The notes: generated by a model not told the origin, from the sequence alone. A DNA stretch of 64,000 nt from Diploptera punctata (GCA_030220185.1 JASPKZ010002333.1:1302001-1366000), one strand, 5' to 3'. Shown: positions 22,436-33,380, counted from the first letter of the stretch. Numbers and translations: made by a program.

Positions 22436-22868
22436 CCTAAAAAATGGACTCTTACTTTAAAGGAGGAGAAAAGATTACGAGTATTTGAGAATAAAGTTCT
22501 CAGAGAAATTTTTGGACCAAAGAGAGATGAACAGATAGGTGAATGGAGAAGACTACTTAACAGTGAGGTACATGATCTTTATAGGAAACCAGATATCATA
22601 ACAACAGTTAAGTCTCATAGACTGTGATGGGCAGGACATGTGGCACGGATGAGAAATGAAAGAAAGGCATGGAAGCTTCTTGTAGTAAATTCAGAGGTAA
22701 AATGACCAATTGGTTGACAAAAAATGAGATGGGAGAATAACATTAACCACGATTTGAGGGAAGTAGATTATACAAGTGATGATTGGAAAACATTAGCTCA
22801 GGATAGGGATGTGTGGAGAGTTTATGTCTGCACGGCCATGAACCTACGGGTTCAATAGTGACAGTAAG
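22436..22868 (+). mobile_element. LINE-C 3' end, stops present
   Basis: MDSYFKGGEKITSI-like frame start, then FGPKRDEQIGEWRRLLNSEV, a TGA at the RRLRW position (22626) and LAQDRDVWRVYVCTAMNLRV. The tail is GTAAGTTAGTT. It is a dead copy. Confidence 0.88.
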
Positions 22869-22875
22869 TTAGTTA

Positions 22876-23098
22876 AAGTTATTAAATCTTGAATTAGCTG
22901 TGTATAATGTATTATACATTGATTTCAATCTGTCCTATGAAACGCTGGAGGGAAAATTTTCTATAGGATCGTAACAGGCATTGGCCTAATACTTGGAAGG
23001 AAGAAGAAGAAGAAGAAGAATATTTTAAATAAAACTTTATGGTAACATTATAAAACATACACAGAAATATTATCAGAACTTAAAATTGAACCCATCAT
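22876..23098 (+). repeat. Second copy of a host segment, with LINE-B end at 22928-23018
   Basis: AAAGTTATTAAATCTTGAAT at 22876 repeats 21623, and AATATTATCAGAACTTAAAA at about 23068 repeats 22360. Between them lies a 90-bp LINE-B end (CCTATGAAACGCTGGAGGG to (GAA)n). The first copy is interrupted by LINE-A instead. Confidence 0.75.
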
Positions 23099-23109
23099 CA
23101 AATATTATC

Positions 23110-23240
23110 TTAGTCCATTCATGAATTTAAGCCATTTGTTTGTCTATTTCGGCCTCAATAGAAATACCATCCAGAAGTCTTTTGTGTAAACGTCCTGGTC
23201 TTCTTCTTTCTGCAGGTAAGGGATAGTGGCATGCAACAAA
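23110..23240 (-). mobile_element. LINE C-terminal scrap
   Basis: The minus strand reads LPAERRRPGRLHKRLLDGIS, like the RPGRPxKRW stretch at LINE 3' ends. It is short and broken. Confidence 0.45.
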
Positions 23241-23469
23241 AAATATCCTACCCAACTCTCATCCTCACCTTCTTGTGGTGCAACTCATTTTAAGAAACAA
23301 GGCTTGGAGGATTGAGTCATGGCAGTATAACCGTACTGAGTAAATGTGTAATTCTAATATCTGTCCAGAGAATAAAAGATAGCAGTTCTACTGCTGGAAT
23401 ACTTAGCGTCGGGCCAGTTACCCATCCTAAAGAATCTCAGCTATACCTGCAAATCTCTTAAAATTGAAC

Positions 23470-23665
23470 CCAATTCTTGGAAAATACAAAATTTCAGAAA
23501 CAAATGAAGACTACATTTTCAAAGAATGACTAGAGGAAGAATGCTTTATCTTAATATTAAAATACCTCCCAATAGAGAAATAAAGCTAATGTCAACTATT
23601 GAAAAGTATTGGATGGATAATGAGATCAGAACAGACCATGTGGTCTTTATCCATGACTGCTTGAT
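23470..23665 (+). mobile_element. Decayed LINE 3' end with GAT tail
   Basis: NPILGKYKISETNEDYIF-like text with stops precedes GAGATCAGAACAGACCATGT and TGCTTGATGATGATAAATG, a decayed version of the LINE-A 3' end. Confidence 0.55.
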
Positions 23666-23739
23666 GATGATAAATGAAACTATCATTTAGATCCGTCCAG
23701 AGTTTCTATCTTGGAGACTTGAAAACTGTATGAAATGTC

Positions 23740-24062
23740 CTATCAATAATTCGGTTGACTTGGTGCAGAACTATGGAACTGATTCAAATCCCCATTGGGT
23801 AGAAATTCTCTCATGAAATTTTGATCAGTATGGGACTGATACCCACCCAGCATCATGAGGAATTTGGGTAGCTACAATAAGTAGCAGTTCCAGGTTGAGA
23901 AAACCAGGTATAATAGCTGAGGAACCCAACATGCTGACTACATGTCATCCTTATACTGGTTGGATGATTGTCCATCTCTGTGATTAACACGTGGATGTGA
24001 GGTCAGCAACCGGATGGTAGGCCAAGGGCCTTCTAGGTCTGTTATGCTTTGGAGAAAAGAAA
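23740..24062 (+). mobile_element. SINE-F copy
   Basis: Body blocks CATGAGGAATTTGGGTAGCT, CAGGTTGAGAAAACCAG and GGCCAAGGGCCTTCTAGG match 35815-36165 and the minus copy at 29995-30285. The tRNA-like head is degraded. Confidence 0.82.
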
Positions 24063-24319
24063 TCTAAATGGAATACTGCATTGTAGAATATCTTAACAAT
24101 CTACATTACGTTCCCAGGGTAAGAAGATCTGTGGGTTGACTGACCCTCATATTACAATTTAAATCTGTACGTGAAAGGACTGACAAATTATTCTCAGGAG
24201 CAAAGGTTCAAAGTGAGGTTATTTTATGTTGTGTAAATCTATGACACAGAACTGATGCAATTACTTCCCTTCCTAAGAAAGTTATATTCTGAATTTTTAT
24301 GCCCGGAAATAGTGCATCC

Positions 24320-24500
24320 CAAATTGCCATCTGGTGTTTGGATAATTACCAGCAAAAGAAAAAAATTGACAGTCGTGAAAACAGCTGACGATGGTGACAA
24401 TGGGTCGCCGATACTGCAGTACTGTGTTTAAAAACACACAGAAGTATGAGGTAGGAAAAAATCATGACTCATTTAATTCTTATGAATTGAACCTCATAAT
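24320..24500 (+). mobile_element. PLE-S piece ending in the common motif
   Basis: Begins CCAAATTGCCATCTGGTG (PLE C-terminal tail, as at 46240) and ends TGAACCTCATAATGTT. It carries a hammerhead-like core. The segment GAATTTTTATGCCCGGAAAT occurs on either side (24290 and 24657), a possible 30-bp duplication around the insertion. Confidence 0.65.
24381..24425 (+). ncRNA. Hammerhead-like motif, near-intact
   Basis: CTGACGA (24385-24391) fits CUGANGA. A five-pair stem II (GGTGA with TCGCC) is followed by GATA where GAAA is expected. Palindromic ACTGCAGT gives a stem III with no loop, then GTA is the candidate cleavage triplet. Stem I pairs ACAG (24381-24384) with CTGT. The GAAA change predicts poor activity. 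Confidence 0.5.
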
Positions 24501-24544
24501 GTTAAAAATTCCCAAATTTAATATATAAAAATAACTGGTTTTCT

Positions 24545-24745
24545 CAACATGGAATTGCTACTCATTGTAGCTATCCAAATTCCTCAAGATGCTGGGTAGC
24601 ACCCGTCCAATACTTGCTGAAATTCCATAAAACAATGTATTCCCCCATGGGCACTCTGAATTTTTATGCCCGGAAATAGTGCATCGACCTTGGTTAGATT
24701 TGAACCCACATATTTAGGAACCAGAGGCAAGTTCACGAGGAGCAT
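24545..24745 (-). mobile_element. SINE-F fragment next to SINE-E head fragment
   Basis: 24545-24654 (minus) carries SINE-F body (TTTTCTCAACATGGAATTGC, complement of the 23.9-kb copy). 24680-24745 (minus) carries the SINE-E tRNA-like head with B box GGGTTCAAATCTAACC. Confidence 0.7.
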
Positions 24746-25471
24746 TTGTTCAGACATTTTTCGGGATTGACAGTACAAAAATTATAAAATTGTGGATATG
24801 TTTCAGACTTTTTTGTATAATTGTCTGATTGTGTTTTACCAATTTAAAAGTTAAATGTTTGATTTGTGAATATGAAAGACAAAGAATAAGATAAGTATAG
24901 AGTAGATCTGAGAAATTGAGCTGCTCGAGGGAACACAATGGTAAGTGCCAGAAGGAATGTTTTGGAATGTTACAGCATTATCTGTCCCTTGCCATTGTGT
25001 TTCTGCTTCTAGGAGCAGATGGCTGTTACCACATGTCCTTCTCCTGCTGTCTAGTGCGTAAGTGAGAAAATAATACCAATCACATACCACTCTGTTACAC
25101 AAAACAAGCAAGGAAGTCAAATATTTCTTGATTGATGGCGGTGGCACTTACCGTTATGTTCCCCCAAGCACCTTAATTATGGTATTATAGTTCAGGTAAT
25201 AGAGGTGACAAGGCATTTGACTGTGGACTGGATAGCAGGGTTCAAACATGGACAGTGGAGAAATTGATGTTTTTCTTCAGTAACTTTTACTGAGACTAAA
25301 CCTGGGGCCCACTCAGTCTCCTTTTAAAATAAGTGATGGTAAATCATCTGGGAGTAAAATTGGATGGAGCATAGGACTAGCCACTTTACATCTATCAGCT
25401 ATTTTTTATGCAAAGTGCAGAAGAATTCATGGACAAGCCATGAAAATGAGATTCTCTACATAAATTATGTC
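24746..25471. other. No gene; weak tRNA-like segment at 25195-25260
   Basis: A B-box-like GGGTTCAAACATGG follows AGGTGACAAGGCATTTG, hinting at another SINE head. The remainder holds only chance frames, such as 24851-25147 (minus). Confidence 0.4.
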
Positions 25472-25944
25472 ATCATCATCATCATTCTGCCAGGTATTAG
25501 TCCTAGGAGAACTGTTACGGCCTGAGAAAGCGGTTTTCATGCCATCTTTTCATAGGTTGACCAAGTGACCGTTTCCCATTTGGACAGTAGTTTATTATTG
25601 CCTTGGGGATCCTGGATCTAGCCATTCTTGAGACATGTTCCTTCCAGTTTAGCTGATATCTGGAGATGTAGTCCAGTATTGGTGACACATTAAGTTCTTG
25701 AAGGATTTCTACATTTTTCTTTCGATCCCATTTGGTGTAGCCAGCTGTTCGGCGCATAAATTTCATCTCACAAGCTGTTAGTCTGCTTTCATCTCTCGTC
25801 CTTATAGTCCACGCTTCACTCCCATAACATAAGACTGGTCGAGCCATTATTTGATAAAGACGAGTACGAGTTGATTTTTGCACTAATGAAGGTTTTAAAA
25901 CTCTGTTAATGATTCCCATTGATTTGTTGAATTTCACTATTTTC
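25472..25944 (-). mobile_element. LINE-B 3' end, 143-residue open frame
   Basis: The minus frame 25515-25946 reads VKFNKSMGIINRVLKPSLVQ, ARPVLCYGSEAWTIRTRDES, EMKFMRRTAGYTKWDRKKNV and SLGQPMKRWHENRFLRP, uninterrupted to the natural C-terminus. The 3' tail is (GAT)n. It is nearly identical to 14880-15340 (plus). The truncation removes the RT core. Confidence 0.92.
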
Positions 25945-26067
25945 ATAAATTATGTAAATTCCTTTATATATGCAAATTCTCTAAAAAATCATTTTTAAGT
26001 CAATGGTATAAATATTTGTTTGATGTCATCACATCAGAAGTAAAGGTAGGTAACTATAACTTTGGTC

Positions 26068-26228
26068 CACCACTATGGTCTCGAGGTAGTGTGCTTCCTT
26101 GTCATGTAGCGGGTCTGGGTTTCATCCCTGGTCAGGACAAGTTTCCAGGGCTTTTCCTCATGCATATGACAAATGCCAGGAAACTTTAAGCCCAAAGGTC
26201 CCTCAAAAAATCATCTGGCCATTATTAT
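26068..26228 (+). mobile_element. SINE-A copy, 3'-truncated
   Basis: GGTCCACCACTATGGTCTCG begins a tRNA-like head with B-box GGTTTCATCCC, then GACAAATGCCAGGAAACTTT. It lacks the hairpin tail. ATT repeats follow. Confidence 0.82.
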
Positions 26229-26261
26229 TATCATTTACGAGTATCATATTCACCTCATTAG

Positions 26262-26450
26262 ATTAAGTTTAGGATTAAGACCTCTCCTGGTGCATCATTA
26301 CCTATCATACAATTGGGGCAGCGTAACCCTGCCTTCTAGGTAACCTCAGAAGTGGGTTACAGTACACCAATACCAGGAGAGAATACCAGAAATGTCAAAA
26401 TGACAAACTGGTGGCATTGAATAGAAAAAAACCACAACTTAGATGAGGAG
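26262..26450 (+). mobile_element. SINE-G body
   Basis: GGTGCATCATTACCTATCAT, CCCTGCCTTCTAGGTAACCT and GAATACCAGAAATGTCAAAA match 62990-63182. No tRNA-like head is seen in this copy. Confidence 0.65.
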
Positions 26451-27659
26451 TCAGCCTGGAGGAGGAAGGCATACCAAGGAAAGCTAAGGAGATGCAAGTG
26501 AAAGACAGTAGAAACCTGGGAAGACCCAGGTCCAGATAGATGGATCAAGTTAAAATGAATCTAGAAAAGACGTGTTATAATTGTAAACAAATCCCAGGAA
26601 GAAGAAATGTGACTGGATAGAACTTTGGATAATAGGCTATGTTCTGAGATGACCCGTGTCATGATGATGGTTTGAATATGAGTAATATTTGGCTCTAGTG
26701 CAGTAAAATAGGTCATTACCACACTACTAAGTCTTTAGCACACTAGTGTAATAAATCAGGTTATTACCATATTATGCCCTACTTTAAATTTCATAATGTT
26801 TTCTTTTACATAATGAAAGTGTATAAAATTTATTAAAATGGACTTATGTCATTCTTTATTTATATCCTTCATATTTGTGTGTGTGTGTAGATTTAATGAT
26901 ATTTATTGGAAAGAATTATACTTTTTTTTTTCTTTGCTTCATGTAACTGTGTGCTAAAACATTCAGAGTGATTGGTTTCCAGATTGACCAGTGGTAGTTT
27001 GAAAAATAAAATCCTGGTTAGAAGCAGATATTACATAATTTTGTCATGAGAAGTTATATAGTAATCTTTATTACATGATAGTAGAGTCTTGACCCAATAC
27101 CAGCTTTTGTTGCCCTTGGCACCTACATACTTCTTGCAGTATTCAGTGGATCAATGAAATCAATAAATTGATTCTTTTGTCTTTTGTCAAGTTATACTGA
27201 GACAAAGGTGATTTATTCTCTTGAACCAAATTATATTTTACTTATGAGATCATGTGAATGACAATGTGCAGATGAAAAGGGCAATGTGTCATTAGCAAAA
27301 TTACTGAATGTTTCACAGGAAAAGGGTGAAGGTGAATGTAGGATTTTCACTCTAGTGGAAGAATACAATATACAGTAGTGTATAATTATTCAAAAAATAT
27401 AAATGTACATTCATCCTATACTGCTCTCTGGATTCAAGTACACATCACCTTTATAACTTAGTCTGCTAAAGTGGTGCATAAATTAAAAATTACCTCTATC
27501 TCCTTAGTGTGGATCACAAAGCATAAAAAGAGCATTGAGTGACACAATTATTCTCTTAAGCCCTAGCTACTTGCTGGTTTTATTCCCTCTCTTAGAAAAT
27601 TCTTATTAATCTTTATTTATAGATATTTAATATTACTAACAAAGAAAATAGATGATTAT
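26451..27659. other. No gene recognised
   Basis: AT-rich with a short (GT)n at about 26876. No supported coding frame. Confidence 0.5.
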
Positions 27660-28308
27660 ATATATATATATGATTGAGAAAGTTTTCTTGGGTTTTCCGC
27701 ATCATGGATTCAAATTCGGCCTCTGGCCACTGATTCCGACGTTTCGGCATGATCCCACATGCCATTATCAAGGAATGATAAGTTCAAGTCATAGGTTTAG
27801 GTCTTATATAATTAGACACATAGAGTTTTCGTTGTCCGTTCCCGAAGCCGTACACCCATCCAAGGTTTTGTTCTTATGTAGTTAAATACCTTCAGTTTTC
27901 AGTGCGGTCCATTTCGGAAGCCATACACCCATCCAAGCATCGACCACACTCCATATTGCCCAACCGTGGTTTTCTTCATATCTTCTTCGCTGTTCTGGGG
28001 ATGACATGGTGGGCAGCGAGAGCAGTTTTCCATGTAGATGGTAATCTTTGGACATCATCTCGGGTGTTCATAGAATGTGGCCTTTTCTCAATCTCTATTG
28101 CTTCTCTGTAGATTCTTGATTTTTCATTATCTATTTTAGCCAACGTTCTAGATCCTGTGAGGTCGATCTTGTGATCCCTCTGTTTCATATGTTGCACCAG
28201 AGTTGAAGTAGGTATGTGGGATCATGCCAAAACGTCGGAATCAGTGACCAGAGGCCGAACTTGAATCCATTACGTGGAAAACTCAAGAAAACTTTCTTAA
28301 TCATACTT
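27660..28308 (-). mobile_element. PLE-2: GIY-YIG C-terminus between ~95-bp inverted ends
   Basis: 27660-27755 and 28208-28308 are inverted complements with about ten differences (GGATTCAAATTCGGCCTCTG in the left arm). Between them a 73-residue minus frame (27976-28197) reads RIYREAIEIEKRPHSMNTRD and QRLPSTWKTAL, a C-terminal pattern I recall from Penelope-like elements. The catalytic GIY-YIG residues lie upstream and are missing. The left arm holds a hammerhead-like core on the minus strand. Confidence 0.8.
27737..27776 (-). ncRNA. Hammerhead-like motif with two core changes
   Basis: Minus strand: stem I ATTCC pairs perfectly with GGAAT. The core reads TTGATAA (CUGANGA expected, two changes). 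Stem II GGCATG/CATGCC is perfect, then GAAA, and AC/GT plus C gives the usual ACGUC. Scaffold retained, core mutated. Confidence 0.5.
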
Positions 28309-28322
28309 ATATCTGCAAAAAT

Positions 28323-28325
<3 letters not shown>

Positions 28326-28412
<87 letters not shown>
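28326..28412. repeat. (CT)n followed by (AT)n microsatellite
   Basis: A CT tract of about 57 bases, with one TTC interruption, runs into about 30 bases of AT. Confidence 0.95.
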
Positions 28413-28416
<4 letters not shown>

Positions 28417-28554
28417 TATCCAGGCGTTTATTTTTCTTTTCCATGTCATATTAGGCCTGCATTGCTAAATGTCAAAATTTAATTATAACATCAAAATAAA
28501 GAAGAAGCGCTGCTATAATGTAAAAAATTCTCTTCAATTTTATAAATACGATAG

Positions 28555-28690
28555 GAAGTAACATTAAGAGGTTCATTTAATAATTAAGATATTTGCTGAA
28601 GATGGAGCTCAGAAGCCTTGAAACATATGTTCAATAAAAACAACCATAAGGGGTAAGAATACACAGATCAAATATCTTAATATCCTCTTT
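28555..28690 (+). mobile_element. PLE-S piece with hammerhead-like core
   Basis: Starts GGAAGTAACATTAAGAGGTT. CTGAAGA (28596-28602) fits CUGANGA exactly; stem II (GGAGCT/AGCCTT) is weak; GAAA is at 28620-28623 and palindromic ACATATGT follows. ATTAAGATATTTG (28584-28595 region) is inverted at CAAATATCTTAAT (28669-28681), enclosing the motif. Confidence 0.65.
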
Positions 28691-28784
28691 AATTTGCTTA
28701 TTTGTTATAGTAGTCATGAGAGGTCAGTGAGACAGAGTTCCCGCTACCTCTCATGATAGAGAATATATATAAAGGGGGAAAAAA

Positions 28785-28900
28785 AAAATGTTTGTGCTAG
28801 AAGCCTGGATAGCATAACTGGTGGTGCACTAAAGTATCAATTTAGAGGTTCTGGGTTCAAATCCCTATTCAGGCATTTATTTTTATTTTCATGTCATATA
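28785..28900 (+). mobile_element. SINE-C copy
   Basis: tRNA-like core with B box GGGTTCAAATCCC, bounded by a GAAAAAAAAAATG left end and a CATTTATTTTTATTTTC right end. Confidence 0.75.
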
Positions 28901-28911
28901 TATATATCTGA

Positions 28912-29200
28912 GTCCGCCTCTGTGGTCTCGAGGTAGCATGCTGCCTTGTCACGCAGCAGGCCCGAGTTTGATCCCCGGTCAGGGCAGTTTTTCTGGGTGA
29001 GGTTTTTATCAGGGTTTTTCCTCACCTGTAAGACAAATGTCAAGAAAACTTTAAGACCCAAACGGTCCCCAAAATCATATGGCCATCATCATCATCATCA
29101 TCCTTCACCGGTGTGGAAAGCAATGGAAAGCTACCACACCTACAATTCCCTAGTAAAGCTGCAAGCATAGCATGAAAATGCTATGATTGCAGTGAAATGT
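28912..29200 (+). mobile_element. SINE-A copy
   Basis: Head TGTGGTCTCGAGGTAGCATG, B box GAGTTTGATCCCC, body CCTCACCTGTAAGACAAATG and (ATC)n at 29087-29103, then GCATGAAAATGCTATGATTG. It is truncated just before the terminal hairpin. Confidence 0.88.
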
Positions 29201-29397
29201 AAAAAATCCAAATGTGGGTTACTTTTTTTTCATTTTTATCTTGAGGTCCTGAACATCTTTCATTATATGATATGTAGTATTTTTGGAAGTAAATCAGTGG
29301 GCTGTGTATGTCTACTTTTGTTTGTGTTTTTGTGTCTTATATAAATTAAACTGATATTAAATTTAATTTTTGGAACTATATAATGTGATATGAAAGC

Positions 29398-29775
29398 CAA
29401 TAATTAGATTTGGAAGTGAAACATGGACATGAAAAACAAAAGTAAAATCAAAATTGAAGCTGCAGAAATGAGAGTTCTGAGATATTTGCTTGAATGCACA
29501 AGATTGGATAAGTTAAAGAACAGGGACATTAGGAGTAAATTTAAAGTCAGAAATACAATTGAAGGGATACAATGAAAAAGATCATTATAGAAAGAGATGG
29601 AGAAAAAACATGGAAAGAATGGCTCCAGATACATGGCCAAGGATTGCTTTTGAGTACAAACCAAAAGAGAAAAGTTCAAAAGGAAGATCAAGGAGAAGGT
29701 ATAATAAAAAAATTAAGTCTAGTACAGACAGATTGCTGCCTAATTCATGAAGGCAAGAAGAAGAATTATTAAGAA
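29398..29775 (+). mobile_element. LINE-G 3' end with short GAA tail
   Basis: GSETWT, a stop, then KVKSKLKLQK and, in another frame, RKRWRKNMERMAPDTWPRIA and YKPKEKSSKGRSRRRYN. This is the post-RT end of a LINE related to LINE-A. It ends GGCAAGAAGAAGAA. Frames are broken at least twice. Confidence 0.75.
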
Positions 29776-29795
29776 ATGACAAATACCCTAGCATT

Positions 29796-29967
29796 AATTA
29801 ATAAATAGTTAGAATTTTACGACTCACCTCATAATTGTAGATTTCTTGAAAACTATAGTTTTGATATCATTATCAGTTCCTTATAACTGATAATGATACA
29901 TAGCGTATTGAAACTATAGTCTACAATTATGAGGTGAATCATTAAAATTCGAACTATCTATTAATTA
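29796..29967. mobile_element. Near-palindromic PLE-S hairpin with hammerhead-like core
   Basis: TTAATTAATAAATAGTT...ACCTCATAATTGTAG (29796-29850) is inverted at CTACAATTATGAGGTGA...AACTATCTATTAATTAA (29920-29967). In the loop, CTGATAA (29887-29893), a GATAC/GTATT stem, GAAA (29910-29913) and palindromic ACTATAGT then C form a hammerhead-like order. The core has A for G at one conserved site. Confidence 0.65.
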
Positions 29968-29994
29968 AAATGAACCTCATAGTGTCCTCCTCCT

Positions 29995-30285
29995 TCATGG
30001 GACGATAGGCCTAGAAGGTCCTTAGCCTACCAGCTGGCTGCTGGCCTCACATCTAGATATGTTAATCGCAGAGATAGACAATCATCCTGCCAGTTTAGGG
30101 GTGACATGTAGTCAGCATGTTGGGTCCCACAGCCATTACAGCTGGTTCTCTCAACCTGGAGCCGCTACTTATTGTAACTACCCAAATTCCTCACAGTTCT
30201 TGGTGGGTATTGGTCCCATACTGGTCGAAATTCCATAAGAAAATTTATTCTCCATGGACACCCGAACCAGCACAAGTCTTATAGC
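29995..30285 (-). mobile_element. SINE-F copy
   Basis: Minus-strand copy of the 23.7 and 35.8 kb repeat (AATTCCTCACAGTTCTTGGT, CTTAGCCTACCAGCTGGCTG on the plus strand). Confidence 0.8.
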
Positions 30286-31364
30286 TCTGTTCAAAGATCT
30301 CTTGCCTTAACTAATCGGCTATGGCGTGGGACAACCTCATAGTATCACTTCCTTTAAATATTAAGAAAAACTCTAGTATTACTTTAAGTCCTTCCAATGA
30401 TGAATAGTTGCCCCGTAAAGAGATCTAACCCACAAAAATTAGAAAGTTGAGTTTTCAGTGAAATAGTGATCTATCCGGAGAATATCACAGCATGGTGCAT
30501 TAAAATTATCCATATTCTCTTCCAGATTTGTTTTATTTATTTTTAAAAGTTGGCTTTCAAGCGAATAGTTATCTATATGTAACAAAATGGCGGAAGCAGT
30601 TAGTCAATAGCAGTGCAGAAAAACAATTATTGCATGTGTACAAATTCATTCCACCTGAGTTCCGTGAATTCTAATCAGAATCATATAGAAATTAAGTGAA
30701 AATAAGAAAGAGACAAAGAATGTAACAAAATAACATTAAATGGAAAATAAATACTGAAAACTGATTAAGTTAGAAATTTTTCCAACTGAATCAGTGTTCA
30801 ATTTATATTTTCTATTTCTTATTATAGCACTTTTAGTTAAATATGTGTTAGATAATTTTTCCACTCTATAAAGATAGATCACTTTTACACTCAATTCTGT
30901 ATTAAATTGTTAATATTTAGTTATTAGCACGTTAATTTACAATCAAATTGGCTGTGTATGATTTCAGAAGTATGAGATATTAAAAAGTATATGATATAAT
31001 AAAGGCAATAGCCTCAAAATGAACATTATATGTTTTTTTGTTTTCACAACAATTTGTAGTTTATGGGTTAGGTCTCTTTTCGGGGCAACTATTCAATTAG
31101 TTAATTGCTTTGTATATGAAATTGCATGCTGTTATTTATGTCTGATCATAAATCTTATAATGAATATAAGCTAGGAAACGCAAGCATAAGTTATTAAGGC
31201 ATTTTCAAGTAGAAATGTTTATGATGTAATTGCATCTCTGCTGTAGCACTTAGCATTTCTGACAACACAGGGGTTGTGAATTAGATTTCCAGCTTTACCA
31301 TAGAAATTTTTCTTCAAGTGTGGATTCTGGAACGGAGGTCCACTTAGCCTTGTGCTTACAATTG
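30286..31364. other. No gene recognised
   Basis: AT-rich. CTCATAGTATCACTTCC at 30334 is a lone copy of the PLE-S end motif. 31230-31330 has weak SINE-like text (CAGGGGTTGTGAATTAGATT). Confidence 0.5.
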
Positions 31365-32455
31365 ATATGCTACTTATTTTACTACTACTATGGCATAGCC
31401 CAATATTGAGCCTTTGTTAGGAGTTACTAGACAAAGTTAATTTAGTTACAATGTTTTTATTGTTCATTTCATACATCTCAATGATGGATAAATCATATTT
31501 GAAGAGAAAATTGTACACTCAGACTGGGGCTTGAACCCAGGACTTTTGACTTCTAGGCCAATACTCTACCAACTGAGCTACCTGAACAAGTTCCAATCTA
31601 AACGCAAATTTTTCTCTTATGTACGCTATTAATTCCCGTGCACCAAATGCTATGAAACCTTTGCTTCGATCTTGCAAATGGCAGCTTCTTACTTTAAGAA
31701 GACATTTATTTGGGAATTTTACATTACATTATAAAGCCAGTACGCTTCTTTCTTTAAGCCAAAGGTCCTGGGCTCAAGCCCCAGTATGAACATATAATTT
31801 TTCTCTTTAAATATGATTTATCCATCATTGAGATGTATGAAATGAATAATAAAGACATTGAAAGACGCCGTACTGGCTTCATATTGTAATGTAAAATTCC
31901 CAAATAAATAACTTCTTAATAAAGTAGCCGCCATTTGCAAGATAGAAGTAAAGGTTTCATAGCATTTGGTGCGCAGGAATTAACAGCGCTTATAAGAGAA
32001 ATTTTTGCATTTTGATTGGAACTTGCTCAGGTAGCTCAGTTGGTAGAGTATTGGCCTAGGAAGCCAAAAGTCCTGGGTTGAAGCCCCAGTGTGAGCATAT
32101 AATTTTTCTCTTCAAATATAATTTAGTTACGCTTATTTGCCCATAAATGTCATGAATGGTATGTCATGAACATACCAACCCAATAAGACATCTAGCAGGC
32201 AGCTAAGGTTTACTAGGATGATGAGATCAATAAATGTTGTTTAGCAGCCTTTTTATTCAGGCTTAAGGATCTTTTACAAGCCTGAAAATCTTCAGACTCG
32301 GGACCCAAGGCTTAAAGTCCCTCCTGAAGGATTTGCTCCTTGGATTTTTCCATCCTAAAAACCCATCAACCCTGGCCAAGTTTGAACCTGCGACCCTTGG
32401 GATCAGAGGCAAAGAGCATAACCACTAGTACACTGCGACCGACACTACTTTAATA
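31365..32455 (-). mobile_element. SINE-E copy split by a foldback insertion
   Basis: 31365-31449 and 32119-32455 together match the minus-strand copy at 49120-49512 without a gap. The tRNA-like head lies at the right (minus strand: CACTAGTGGTTA..GGTTCAAACTTGGCC). The break is flanked by TAATTTAGTTAC on both sides. Confidence 0.85.
31450..32118. mobile_element. 669-bp SINE-B foldback with 12-bp TSD
   Basis: TAATTTAGTTAC at 31438-31449 and 32119-32130 flanks it. The left arm (about 31497-31744, minus) and right arm (about 31868-32118, plus) are inverted copies of the SINE-B body plus tRNA-like head (B boxes GGGCTTGAACCC complement and GGGTTGAAGCCCC). The middle (31753-31858) holds a third, partial tRNA 3' half (GGGCTCAAGCCCC) with tail. 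About 250 bp of arm could pair. Confidence 0.88.
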
Positions 32456-32761
32456 AGAACTAGCAAAACCCATTTTACAAAACTAAAACTAAGGTTGAAT
32501 GACTACCTGATGGTATGGTAGTTGTACCTCTTTGTGTAATAGCCAGTGACTACTACTTCAGTCAACCTACACTCTCCAAAGCTGTCATTCCAACCAAAAA
32601 TCTTTGCTAAAGGCATATGGATGGAGTGGAATCTTGTCAATGTTGCAAATAAATATTGGAGTAGGGAAAATTAATCAACTTAATATATAATCTCCAAAAT
32701 TAACCATGACAGATTTATTTTTATTTTTAAAAAGATGTGATAGATTTTTAAAGATACTCAC

Positions 32762-33075
32762 TCTTACTCACTGGCACTATCAAACTCGTAGGTTCATGGC
32801 CACACGGACATAGGCTCTCCATACATCCCTATACTGAGCTAATGCTTTCCAAAGATTCCCTGTATAATCTACTTCCCTCAAATCATAGTTAATGTTATTC
32901 TTCCATCCCATTCTTTGTCTACCAACTGTGCGTTTTCCCTCTGATTTTCCTACAAGGAGTTTCCATGCACATATTTCATTCGTGCCACATGTCCTGCCCA
33001 TCGCAGTCTACAAGACTTAACTGCTCTTATTATATCTGACTTTCTATAAAGACCATGTAGTTCACTTGTACCGAA
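32762..33075 (-). mobile_element. LINE-C 3' end
   Basis: Minus frame 32780-33001: GKSEGKRTVGRQRMGWKNNI, DYTGNLWKALAQYRDVWRAY, AMNLRV. The plus-strand left flank CTCACTCTTACTCACTGGC is the degraded (AGTN)n tail. It is truncated at about 33075. Confidence 0.88.
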
Positions 33076-33119
33076 AGTACAATTTCGGTATGTAACATCT
33101 ATGTACTATTATCCTCCCT

Positions 33120-33380
33120 CTTCAGTGAGATTTATGAACTGTGCCAATTTCCTTCTTCTTTGGCCTTACTCCCACTCACCTTCCTACCCCTTCCCTCTGC
33201 GCTGTCTGTAAGTGTGCAACTCCCCCTCTTCCTCGGAACACTCAAATATGTAAAACAAGTTTTAAACAGGGTCATTCATTCATTCATCATTCTGTTATTC
33301 TGTCATCGTCTGGTTGACGTCAGTCAGCTCGAGGAGAGCTGTGTTGTTTGGTTTTTGGCGCGGTAAGCCAGGGTAGGGTA
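33120..33380 (+). promoter_or_regulatory. Weak promoter-like or exon-like island
   Basis: This stretch is distinctly richer in G and C than its surroundings. It has TGACGTCA at 33315-33322 overlapping TCAGTCAG (insect Inr-like TCAGT), then GCGCGGTAAGCC, a consensus-like splice donor at 33363. It might be a promoter with a short first exon, or a piece of an unrecognised LTR or repeat. No downstream exon is evident. Confidence 0.2.
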
